This document shows, piece by piece, positions 15,380-21,581 of a stretch of 24,429 bases of DNA (position 1 is its first letter; each line of letters begins with the position of its first letter). The translations under genes and the position numbers were made by a program. The notes under the pieces were generated by a model. The model saw nothing but the letters and a program-made list of their open reading frames with translations, was not told the DNA's origin and made no database searches. Source of the stretch: Trueperaceae bacterium (GTDB lineage Bacteria; Deinococcota; Deinococci; Deinococcales; Trueperaceae); the NCBI GenBank assembly GCA_011390455.1, contig JAABSI010000042.1, forward strand, positions 1 to 24,429, in the 5' to 3' direction.

Positions 15380-16345
15380 ATGTCGGCCCCCGACCCGCTC
15401 AAGGGCGTCTACCTGCGGCCGCTGCCCGATCCGCTCGTGCCGGCGCGCGCCTCGGCCGGTGCCCGCGGCCGGGCGATGCAGCTCCAGGCCTTCCTGCGCC
15501 CGCTGCAGGCGGCGGCCGCGGAGCGCTTCGAGCTGCACGGGCAGGCCGAGCTGTGGGTCGCGCACGCCGAGGACTGGGCCAAGCTCACCTCGGCCCCGTA
15601 CGGCTGGCCCTTCACCCGCACCCGCCGCACCCCGGCGAGCGCCGCGGGCGCGGCCGGGCCCACCACCGCGATCGTGGTCGCGGCCGAGGTGCCGGGACGG
15701 CTGGTCCGCCGCTTCGACCCGATCCTGCTCGCCGCCGCGCGCGCGGGGGTGCGGGCGCCGCTGGGGGAGGCGGCGGCGGTCGACGGCGCGTCCCTTCTCG
15801 AAGCACCCTACGCGCGCGCCGACGTCCGCGAGCTGTTCGACCTGGTCGTCGGCCACGAGTGGGGGCACGCGGTGGCGCAAGCGGCCGGCCTGCGCACGCA
15901 CGTGAAGTGGCTGGACGAGCTCCTCGCGACCGTCCTCTACCTGGCGGCGCTGCGCGCGACCGGCGCCGACGGCACCCTCCGGCGCTTCCTGCAGTGGGCC
16001 GACGTGCAGGTGGCGGGGGGTGCGGCGGTCGCGGAGGCGCTGCCGCCGCGCTTCGGCCGGGGTGCGCGGCCGGCCGCCCCGCCGCGGCGCGACCTGGGCG
16101 CCTTCGAGACCCCGCGCGGCAAGCTGCGCCTCCCCGACCTGGTCTGGTTCCAGGGGGTGTTCGTTCGGCGTGCCTGGGTGCTCGTCGAGGCCGAGGGGTG
16201 GAGCTTCCCGGAGCGCCTGTTGGCGGCGCTCGAGGGGGTCGACACCGGCCCCGGCGCGCGGGCGCGCGGCGACGTGGCGCGGGCGGTGGTGGAGGTGGAG
16301 CCGGGCTTCCGGGACTGGTTCCGGACCTTCGGCGTCGAGGACTGA
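15380..16345 (+). CDS. Putative metallopeptidase-like protein with HEWGH motif, family unknown
   Basis: A 321-residue protein that I cannot place in a named family. It has an HExxH motif, HEWGH at residues 159-163, on a predicted helix (FDLVVGHEWGHAVAQAAG). A second helix follows with an acidic residue 17 positions after the last histidine (WLDELLATVLYLAALRA, E180). This order is the zincin arrangement of gluzincin-like or M78-like peptidases, so zinc binding by H159, H163 and possibly E180 is plausible. There is no signal peptide or membrane segment; it is probably cytoplasmic. It is divergent from the amidase gene, and its 3' end is convergent with the cyclase gene, only seven bases apart. 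I took ATG 15380 because TACGCT sits seven bases upstream; GTG 15356 is possible. Peptidase activity is an inference. Confidence 0.72.
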   Translation: MSAPDPLKGVYLRPLPDPLVPARASAGARGRAMQLQAFLRPLQAAAAERFELHGQAELWVAHAEDWAKLTSAPYGWPFTRTRRTPASAAGAAGPTTAIVVAAEVPGRLVRRFDPILLAAARAGVRAPLGEAAAVDGASLLEAPYARADVRELFDLVVGHEWGHAVAQAAGLRTHVKWLDELLATVLYLAALRATGADGTLRRFLQWADVQVAGGAAVAEALPPRFGRGARPAAPPRRDLGAFETPRGKLRLPDLVWFQGVFVRRAWVLVEAEGWSFPERLLAALEGVDTGPGARARGDVARAVVEVEPGFRDWFRTFGVED

Positions 16346-16352
16346 AGCGTCG

Positions 16353-18512
16353 TTACCGGCTCGGGGTCAGCGACGCGCCATCCGCGGTCCGGCCGCTCGG
16401 CGCGCTCCCCACCGCGTCCGGAAGCGCGTCGGCCTCGGCGCGCAGCCGGCGGCCGGTGTCGCGCAGCTGGACGCACGACTCCTGATCGCAGCGCTCGAAG
16501 ACCCGCTCCGCTTCGTCGAGCTGCGCGAGGGCGAGCGCCTTGTCGCAGCGCAGCAGCGCGGCCTGGGCGTAGGCGAGGAGCCCTTCGCCGCGCAGCGACG
16601 AGGGCACGTCGAGGCCGAGCAGCCGGTGGTAGAGCCGGTCGGCGCGCGCGACGTCCTCGTCGGCATCGGCCTCGGCGGCGGCCGTGAGGTAGTAGGCGTA
16701 GGCGGCGTCGCCCGCGCCCCCTTTCTCGAAGTGCTCGGCGATCAGTTCGCTGAAGTGCAGCGGCGCGTGCTGCTCGAGCCACGTGGCGATGTGCAGATGC
16801 AGCGTCGGGCGCTCCGCGAACGGCGTCATCTGGAGCACCGCGTGGCGCAACAGCTCCGAGCGGAACCCGTACTCGACCTCGCCCGGGAGCCGGGAATCGC
16901 TCTGCCGCACCAGCAGGTCGGAGGCGCGGAGCGTGCGCAGGCCGTGGCGCACGTCGCCGGCGAAGCCGCGGAGCAGACCCTCCCAGGTGCGCTCGCCGGT
17001 GAGCGCCGCGAGCGCCAGCAGGCGCCGCGCGGCGGGTTCGAGCATGTCGAGGCGGGTCTGGAGCAGGCCGGTGAGCGATCCGCTGAAGTGGGTGTCCTGC
17101 GTGATCGACAAGGCGCGACCGAGCTCGAACACCGACGCCGGGACGCCGCCCACCTGGTGCACCAGCGAGCGCATCGCCACCCGGAAGACCGGGTCGGCGA
17201 CCTGGTCGAGCAGGGTCAGGCTCTCGTCGATCGAGAGCGGCTCGATCGTCACCGCCTCGGCGCCGGCCGGCAGGTCGCGCCCGCGGCTGGTGCGCACCAC
17301 GAGCATCGGCGCCTGCGCCCCCACCAGGTGCTCCACGAAGACCTCGACGTCGGGGTCGAAGCGGTCGTTCTCCACCAGCAGCACCAGCGACGCGACCTCG
17401 GGCCGCTTCTGCGGCAGGGCGACCAGGAGGTCGCGCCAGGCGAGGAGGGTGCGGTCGACGCCGCGGCGCTCGAGCCGCTTCCAGGGCGCTTCGGCCGCGA
17501 GCCCGAGGCTGCCGAGCACCAACCGGTGCCAGCGCGTGTCGCCCGGGAGCAGCTCGCTGAGCGCCTGCTGGGCGGTGGCCGTGCGTGCCCGTTCGTCGTC
17601 GGCCTCGCGCACCCCGAAGAGCTGGGCGGCGAGCTCGGTCCACAGCGACCGCTCGCCGGGGTGCGCGCGCAGCCAGATCACCTTGGTGGCCTCGTCCATA
17701 CCGGCGGCGAACTCGTGCAGAAGCCGCGTCTTGCCGCTGCCGGCCTCGCCGACCAGCCAGCCGATGCGCGCCCGCTTGGTGCGGCGCACGCCGCGGTGCC
17801 AGGCCGCGAGCGCGTCCAGCTCGCGGTGCCGACCCACGAAGGCCACGTGCTCGTGCGGATCGCTGTCGCGCTGGTCGCTCGAACGCAGCCGGTAGGCCTC
17901 GGTGACGTTCGGGAACGAGGGGAGCGAGATGCCTTCGACCTTCTCGTAGGTGAGCCGGTGGCGCGTGGCCTGGTAGGTCTCCTCGGCGGTCCAGACCTCG
18001 CCGGGTCCCGCGGCGTGCTCGAGCCGGCTCGCGAGGTTCACCACGCTCCCCATCACGGTGTATTCGCGCACCCGCCCCGACCCGATCGCGCCGGCGATCA
18101 CCACGCCCGTGGTGACGCCGGCGCGCCCGAGCAGGTCGACGCCCTTGGACGCGCCGACGCGCTCGACCGCGCGCAGGCTGGCCTCGGCGGCGACGACCGC
18201 GCGGTAGGGGTCGTCCGGGTGGGAGCGCGGGGCGCCGAAGACCGCCATCAGGCCGTCGCCGCGGAAGGCGTCGACGAAGCCGTCGTAGTCCTCCACGACG
18301 CTGGAGACCTCCGTGAGCACCTCGTCGGCGAGGTCGCGCAGCTCCTCGGGATCGAGGCCGTGGGTCAGGGTGCTGAAGCCGGTCAGATCGACGAACAGGA
18401 CGCTGACGCGGCGCCGTTCGCGCTCCTCGGCCGGCGCACCGAGTGGCCGCCCGCACATGCCGCAGTAGCGCATGCCGGGCAAGCTCGCCGAACCGCAGGA
18501 GGCGCACCGCAT
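16353..18512 (-). CDS. Zinc ribbon - class III nucleotide cyclase - AAA ATPase regulatory protein
   Basis: A 719-residue multidomain signalling protein. Residues 3-20 form a C4 zinc ribbon (C3, C6, C17, C20). Residues 35-190 are a class III adenylate/guanylate cyclase domain: metal aspartates D42 (FVDLTGFS) and D86 (FRGDGLMAVFGAP), and transition-state N159 and R163 (VNLASRLE). The two usual base-selecting positions are altered: A82 where adenylate cyclases have lysine and S156 where they have aspartate. Residues about 224-480 are an AAA/STAND-type ATPase with a Walker A GEAGSGKT (255-262) and a Walker B-like SLVLLVEND. The rest is helical, TPR-like. Such proteins sense unknown ligands and make cyclic nucleotide; whether this cyclase is active is open. 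A TAGAGT box and a perfect CRP-type palindrome lie upstream of ATG 18512. Confidence 0.88.
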   Translation of the reverse strand: MRCASCGSASLPGMRYCGMCGRPLGAPAEERERRRVSVLFVDLTGFSTLTHGLDPEELRDLADEVLTEVSSVVEDYDGFVDAFRGDGLMAVFGAPRSHPDDPYRAVVAAEASLRAVERVGASKGVDLLGRAGVTTGVVIAGAIGSGRVREYTVMGSVVNLASRLEHAAGPGEVWTAEETYQATRHRLTYEKVEGISLPSFPNVTEAYRLRSSDQRDSDPHEHVAFVGRHRELDALAAWHRGVRRTKRARIGWLVGEAGSGKTRLLHEFAAGMDEATKVIWLRAHPGERSLWTELAAQLFGVREADDERARTATAQQALSELLPGDTRWHRLVLGSLGLAAEAPWKRLERRGVDRTLLAWRDLLVALPQKRPEVASLVLLVENDRFDPDVEVFVEHLVGAQAPMLVVRTSRGRDLPAGAEAVTIEPLSIDESLTLLDQVADPVFRVAMRSLVHQVGGVPASVFELGRALSITQDTHFSGSLTGLLQTRLDMLEPAARRLLALAALTGERTWEGLLRGFAGDVRHGLRTLRASDLLVRQSDSRLPGEVEYGFRSELLRHAVLQMTPFAERPTLHLHIATWLEQHAPLHFSELIAEHFEKGGAGDAAYAYYLTAAAEADADEDVARADRLYHRLLGLDVPSSLRGEGLLAYAQAALLRCDKALALAQLDEAERVFERCDQESCVQLRDTGRRLRAEADALPDAVGSAPSGRTADGASLTPSR

Positions 18513-18518
18513 GCCGTC

Positions 18519-18524
18519 ACTCTA
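18519..18524 (-). promoter_or_regulatory. Candidate -10 box of the cyclase gene
   Basis: Minus-strand TAGAGT is followed by six bases and the ATG of the cyclase gene, the leaderless spacing found elsewhere in the window. No ribosome-binding site is present. I see no good -35 hexamer, which would suit a promoter that depends on an activator. Confidence 0.45.
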
Positions 18525-18555
18525 CAAACCGGCGTGGCTGCGTGCATGTGCCGGA

Positions 18556-18571
18556 TGTGATCCGCGTCACA
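18556..18571. promoter_or_regulatory. CRP/FNR-family operator, perfect TGTGA-N6-TCACA
   Basis: The 16 bases TGTGATCCGCGTCACA match the consensus of cAMP receptor protein sites in both half-sites. The centre lies about 51.5 bases upstream of the cyclase start codon, which is also the probable transcription start. It sits in the 78-base gap between the envC-like gene and the cyclase gene, the only place in this stretch where a promoter is expected. A cyclic-nucleotide-responsive regulator acting on a cyclase gene would be a feedback loop. Confidence 0.6.
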
Positions 18572-18590
18572 CGGGCGCAGGCGGCGACGG

Positions 18591-19907
18591 TCAGAGCCCG
18601 AGCACGGGGGCCGGGTCGACGAAGACGCTGTTTCCGCCGCTCGTGCGGCGCAGGTAGAAGTGCAGCACGTCGGGCGGGATCAGCGAACCGCCGCCCAGGT
18701 AGCCCAGAACCGTGCCCGCCGGGAGCGATTCGCCCACCTCGACGACCGGCGGGCGCAGGTTCGTGTAGACGGTGGTCATCGAGGGGTCGTGTTGGACCGC
18801 CACCAGGTAGCCGTCGTTGGCGCCGATCGGGGTGACCGACACCACCACCCCGCCGCGCACCACCCGCACCGCGGCGCCCGCCGCGCTGGCGCGCAGCCGC
18901 ACGAAGCTGCTGTTCCCCTCGCCGAAGCGGGTGAGCAGCGTGCTCTCGTCGAGCGGCGCCACGTAGCCGGCGGCCGGCGCCGGCACCGGGTTCGTCAGGT
19001 TGTCGATGCGCTCGCGGGTGGCGTCGGCCTCTTCCTCGAGGGCGTCCGCGCGCTCGCGGTCGTCGAGGAAGCTCTGCGCCTGCTGCCGCAGCCGCCGCTC
19101 CTCGGCCTCCAGGCGCGCGACCTCCTCGGCCAGCGCGCGGTCGAGCCGGTCGAGCTGGGCGGCGAGCGCGTTCTGCGATTCGAGCAGCGCGCGCTGCTCC
19201 GCCTGACGGCCGGCTTCGGTCGCGCGAAGCTCGGCGATCAGGGTGTCGAGGCGGGTGCGGGTGCCCTCGAGCTCCAGGGCGTTCTGCGCCAGCTGCCGCT
19301 CGCGCGCCTCGAGTTCGGCGATCTGCCCCACGAGCCGCTCGCGGGCGGCGTCGAGCTCGGTGATCACCGCGTCGAGCTCGGTGACGACCGCGACGTCCTG
19401 CTCGGCGAGCATCCCCAGGAAGCGCTGCTGGACCGCGAGGTCGTGGAAGCTGTCGGCGCGCGCTAGCGCGGTGCCGTAGCCGGCGGCGCGCTGTCGGTGG
19501 AGGTTGAGCAGCAGCCCCTGGACGCGCCCTTTGACGGCCTCCAGGTCGGCCTCGAGGGCGGTCACGCGCGCTTCGGTGTCGGCGACGTCGGCGCGCAGCG
19601 TGGTCAGGCCCTCCTGCAAGTCGGTGCGCTGCCGCTGCAGCTCGGCCAGGTCGGCGCTGGCGCGGTCGCGCTCGGCGATGCGGGAGCGCAGGCTGGCGTC
19701 GATGCTGCCCAGCTCCTCGGTGATCGCCGCGATCTCGGCGCGGCGCGCCTCGAGCAGCCGCTGCCCCTCGCCGATCTCGGCCTCGAGGCGGAGCCGCTCG
19801 CTCGGGTCGACCTGCGCCGGTGCGCTCGGGAGCGCGACGAGCAGAAGCGCGAGCGCGGCCGCGACCAGCGCCCGGAGTCGCCGCGGCGCGGCGCGGCGCG
19901 CGCTCAC
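18591..19907 (-). CDS. envC: EnvC-like murein hydrolase activator: coiled coil plus degenerate LytM/M23 domain
   Basis: A 438-residue exported protein built like EnvC, which in E. coli links FtsEX to septal amidases. It has an N-terminal signal segment (LRALVAAALALLLVALPSAPA, cut near residue 32), a long coiled coil of heptad-like E/L/R-rich sequence (about 35-305) and a C-terminal M23/LytM-like domain (about 316-434). In the LytM domain the H...D pair of active M23 peptidases is replaced (FVRLRASAAGAAVRVV, 335-350) and HxH reads VLH (414-416), so only one zinc ligand remains. It should be an activator rather than a peptidase. GTG 19907 overlaps the ftsX stop (GTGA). The exported Amidase_3 enzyme encoded at 13583-15175 is a natural partner. 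The symbol reflects architecture and context. Confidence 0.82.
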   Translation of the reverse strand: MSARRAAPRRLRALVAAALALLLVALPSAPAQVDPSERLRLEAEIGEGQRLLEARRAEIAAITEELGSIDASLRSRIAERDRASADLAELQRQRTDLQEGLTTLRADVADTEARVTALEADLEAVKGRVQGLLLNLHRQRAAGYGTALARADSFHDLAVQQRFLGMLAEQDVAVVTELDAVITELDAARERLVGQIAELEARERQLAQNALELEGTRTRLDTLIAELRATEAGRQAEQRALLESQNALAAQLDRLDRALAEEVARLEAEERRLRQQAQSFLDDRERADALEEEADATRERIDNLTNPVPAPAAGYVAPLDESTLLTRFGEGNSSFVRLRASAAGAAVRVVRGGVVVSVTPIGANDGYLVAVQHDPSMTTVYTNLRPPVVEVGESLPAGTVLGYLGGGSLIPPDVLHFYLRRTSGGNSVFVDPAPVLGL

Positions 19908-20767
19908 ACCCGCTCGCGCAGGTGCTGCGAGACCGAGATCGCGCTGCCGACCAGCCCGACCAGGATCGCGAGCGCCGCCAGCAAGACCGCCACCTGGCCC
20001 AGGAGCGCCCCGTCGCGCACGAACGGGACGAACGGCAACTGCGGCGCGAGCCGCGCCACGACGATCTGGTACCCGGGGATCGTGAGCCCCAGCGTGACCA
20101 CCGCGCTCATCAGGCCGAGCATGAAACCCTCGATCAGGAACGGCGCGCGGATGAAGCCCCGCGTCGCGCCGACCAGCCGTTGCACCTCGATCTCGTCCTC
20201 GCGCGCCTGGATGGCGGCGCGGATCGAGTTGACGATCGCGAAGAGCGCCGAGCTGAGCAGCACCACGATCAGGATCACGCCGACGACGCGGAGCGCGTCG
20301 GAGACGGCGAGGAACGTGTTCACCGCGTCGCTGCCGTCCTCGACGTCGGTGACGCCCGGGAGCTGCTCCAGCCGCCCCCGCACCAGGACCGTCTGGCCCG
20401 GGTCGAGCAGGCGCATCCGCAGCGTGTCGGGCAGCGGGTTGTCGACGAGCGAGGCGGCGACCCCGAGGCTCGGGAGGTCGGCCACCAGGTCGGCGAGCGC
20501 CCGGTCCTTGCCGATGAAGGCGACCTCGACGATCTCGGGCCAGGCGCGCACGGTCTCGAGGAGGCGGCCGCGATCGGCGCCGGGCGCCAGGTAGGCGGTG
20601 ACCTCGAGCTCGCTCTGCAGCGCCGCCAGGACCTGGTTGAGGTTGAGGCTCACGAGGCTGAAGCCGGCGAGGATGGTCAGCGAAAGCGTCATGGTGGTGA
20701 TCGTGGCGACGCTCGCGACCCAGTTGCCGCGGATCGCGCGCATCGCCTGGCCGAGCGCGTAGCTCAC
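19904..20767 (-). CDS. ftsX: Cell division protein FtsX
   Basis: A 287-residue FtsX: the membrane subunit that, with the ATPase FtsE, transmits cytoplasmic signals to periplasmic cell-wall hydrolase activators. The start LGQAMRAIRGNWVASVATITTMTLSL leads into TM1. Residues about 45-160 are the extracytoplasmic domain (ELEVTAYLAPGADRGRL, then the VAFIGKDRALADL region). Three further TM helices include the DEIEVQRLVGATRGFIRAPFLIEG loop, which is strongly conserved in FtsX and contacts FtsE. I chose GTG 20767 because upstream codons lose coding character and this start gives the normal N-terminus; it also overlaps a possible 23-codon leader ORF. The gene is coupled to envC downstream. No ftsE gene lies next to it, which is unusual. 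Confidence 0.93.
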   Translation of the reverse strand: MSYALGQAMRAIRGNWVASVATITTMTLSLTILAGFSLVSLNLNQVLAALQSELEVTAYLAPGADRGRLLETVRAWPEIVEVAFIGKDRALADLVADLPSLGVAASLVDNPLPDTLRMRLLDPGQTVLVRGRLEQLPGVTDVEDGSDAVNTFLAVSDALRVVGVILIVVLLSSALFAIVNSIRAAIQAREDEIEVQRLVGATRGFIRAPFLIEGFMLGLMSAVVTLGLTIPGYQIVVARLAPQLPFVPFVRDGALLGQVAVLLAALAILVGLVGSAISVSQHLRERV

Positions 20768-20835
20768 GAAGGACCCCCGTCGCGGTGCGGCGCGGCGGCG
20801 GCGAGCGCGTGGGGGACGGGACGTACGGGCCGCAT
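20764..20835 (-). CDS. Possible 23-residue leader ORF overlapping ftsX start
   Basis: ATG 20835 stands seven bases after a minus-strand TACCCT box. It opens a 23-codon frame (MRPVRPVPHALAAAAP...) whose TGA overlaps the ftsX GTG in the GTGA manner. The peptide is rich in Pro, Ala and Arg and has no recognisable domain. It may be a leader whose translation carries ribosomes to ftsX, which has no good ribosome site of its own. I have only promoter spacing and the overlap to support it. Confidence 0.35.
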   Translation of the reverse strand: MRPVRPVPHALAAAAPHRDGGPS

Positions 20836-20842
20836 CGCACCG

Positions 20843-20848
20843 AGGGTA
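20843..20848 (-). promoter_or_regulatory. Candidate -10 box of the ftsX-envC operon
   Basis: Minus-strand TACCCT is placed seven bases before ATG 20835. The same hexamer lies just upstream of the aldo/keto reductase start codon at the right end of the window, and both fit TANNNT. The ftsX GTG itself would then be about 69 bases into the message. Confidence 0.4.
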
Positions 20849-20912
20849 CACCAGCCCGGGATGAGGGGCGTCGACGCGCGGTGCGCCACGTCGCCGACCA
20901 CCCGCGCGTGGC

Positions 20913-21581
20913 ATGCTGACGGGCGTGAACGCGCTGCAGGGACGCCTCGGACCGGGCGTCCTGGCCCACCTGCTCCAGTACCTCTCCCAGAACGCCGCCG
21001 CCGGACGCCTCAGCGTGGTGGGGGACGGGGTGGGTTCGGGCGCGATCTACCTGGCGCGCGGCCGCGTCGCGCACGTCGAGCTGGGCGGCATCCTCGGGGT
21101 CCCCGCGCTCGCCCATCTGCTCACGTGGGACCATGGCCGCTTCGCGTTCCAGGTCGGGGTCGTCCCGCCGACGACCACGATCGACCTGCCCACCGACCGC
21201 CTGCTGCTCTCGCTGTCGATCGATCAGGACGGCAACGGCGGCGTGTTCGGGCGCAACGGGGCGATGACGCCGACCACGCTGGTCGAACCGGCGGTGGTGC
21301 CGGGGCTGATGTGGGCGGCGGTGGCGGTGGCCGGTCCGATCGGCGAGATCTTCGTGGACGACGCCTTCGAGGCGATCGGCCACAGCCCGCGGCTGCTCCC
21401 CGAGGACCAGCTGGGGGCCCTGGTGCAGGCGGTGGCCGGCCAGTTCCGGTCGGCGCAGGGCCGTGCGGACTTCTTGGCGCGCGCCGAGGCCGTGCTCGCG
21501 CACCATGGGTACGGTCGCGTGGACGAGGGCGAGAGCGCGCAGGCACGACGTTCGGGAGGGAGTACCAACGGTGAGCGATAG
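20913..21581 (+). CDS. DUF4388 (PATAN-like) domain protein
   Basis: A 222-residue cytoplasmic protein. The N-terminal half fits DUF4388: ALQGRLGPGVLAHLLQYLSQN, then AAGRLSVVGDGVGSGAIYLARGRVAHVELGG (in two parts), followed by GVPALAHLLTWDHGRFAFQ. This is the usual order of helix, beta-hairpin, 'GRV.HA.lG...G..A...LL.W..G.F' of the family. Such domains occur in regulators of gliding motility, exopolysaccharide and two-component systems, but a biochemical role is not established. The C-terminal half is helical and unassigned. The start is uncertain: ATG 20913 lacks a ribosome site, while GTG 20925 lies seven bases after CATGCT, a weak extended -10 (TGG before it). The 3' end overlaps the following HAMP gene by 11 bases, so the two are one operon. 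Confidence 0.78.
   Translation: MLTGVNALQGRLGPGVLAHLLQYLSQNAAAGRLSVVGDGVGSGAIYLARGRVAHVELGGILGVPALAHLLTWDHGRFAFQVGVVPPTTTIDLPTDRLLLSLSIDQDGNGGVFGRNGAMTPTTLVEPAVVPGLMWAAVAVAGPIGEIFVDDAFEAIGHSPRLLPEDQLGALVQAVAGQFRSAQGRADFLARAEAVLAHHGYGRVDEGESAQARRSGGSTNGER
21554..21562 (+). promoter_or_regulatory. Strong Shine-Dalgarno of the HAMP-domain gene
   Basis: GGGAGGGAG ends eight bases before GTG 21571. It lies inside the coding sequence of the DUF4388 gene. It is the best ribosome-binding site in this half of the window and decides the start of the downstream gene, whose open frame extends well upstream. Confidence 0.6.

Noticed and set aside
15937..18560. Very long open frames of 846 codons (+) and 856 codons (-) overlapping the cyclase gene
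   Set aside because: Both are shadows of the 719-residue cyclase/ATPase gene, which has intact motifs from end to end.
18591..19907. Active M23 zinc endopeptidase
   Set aside because: The H...D pair is missing and HxH reads VLH, so only one of the three zinc ligands remains.
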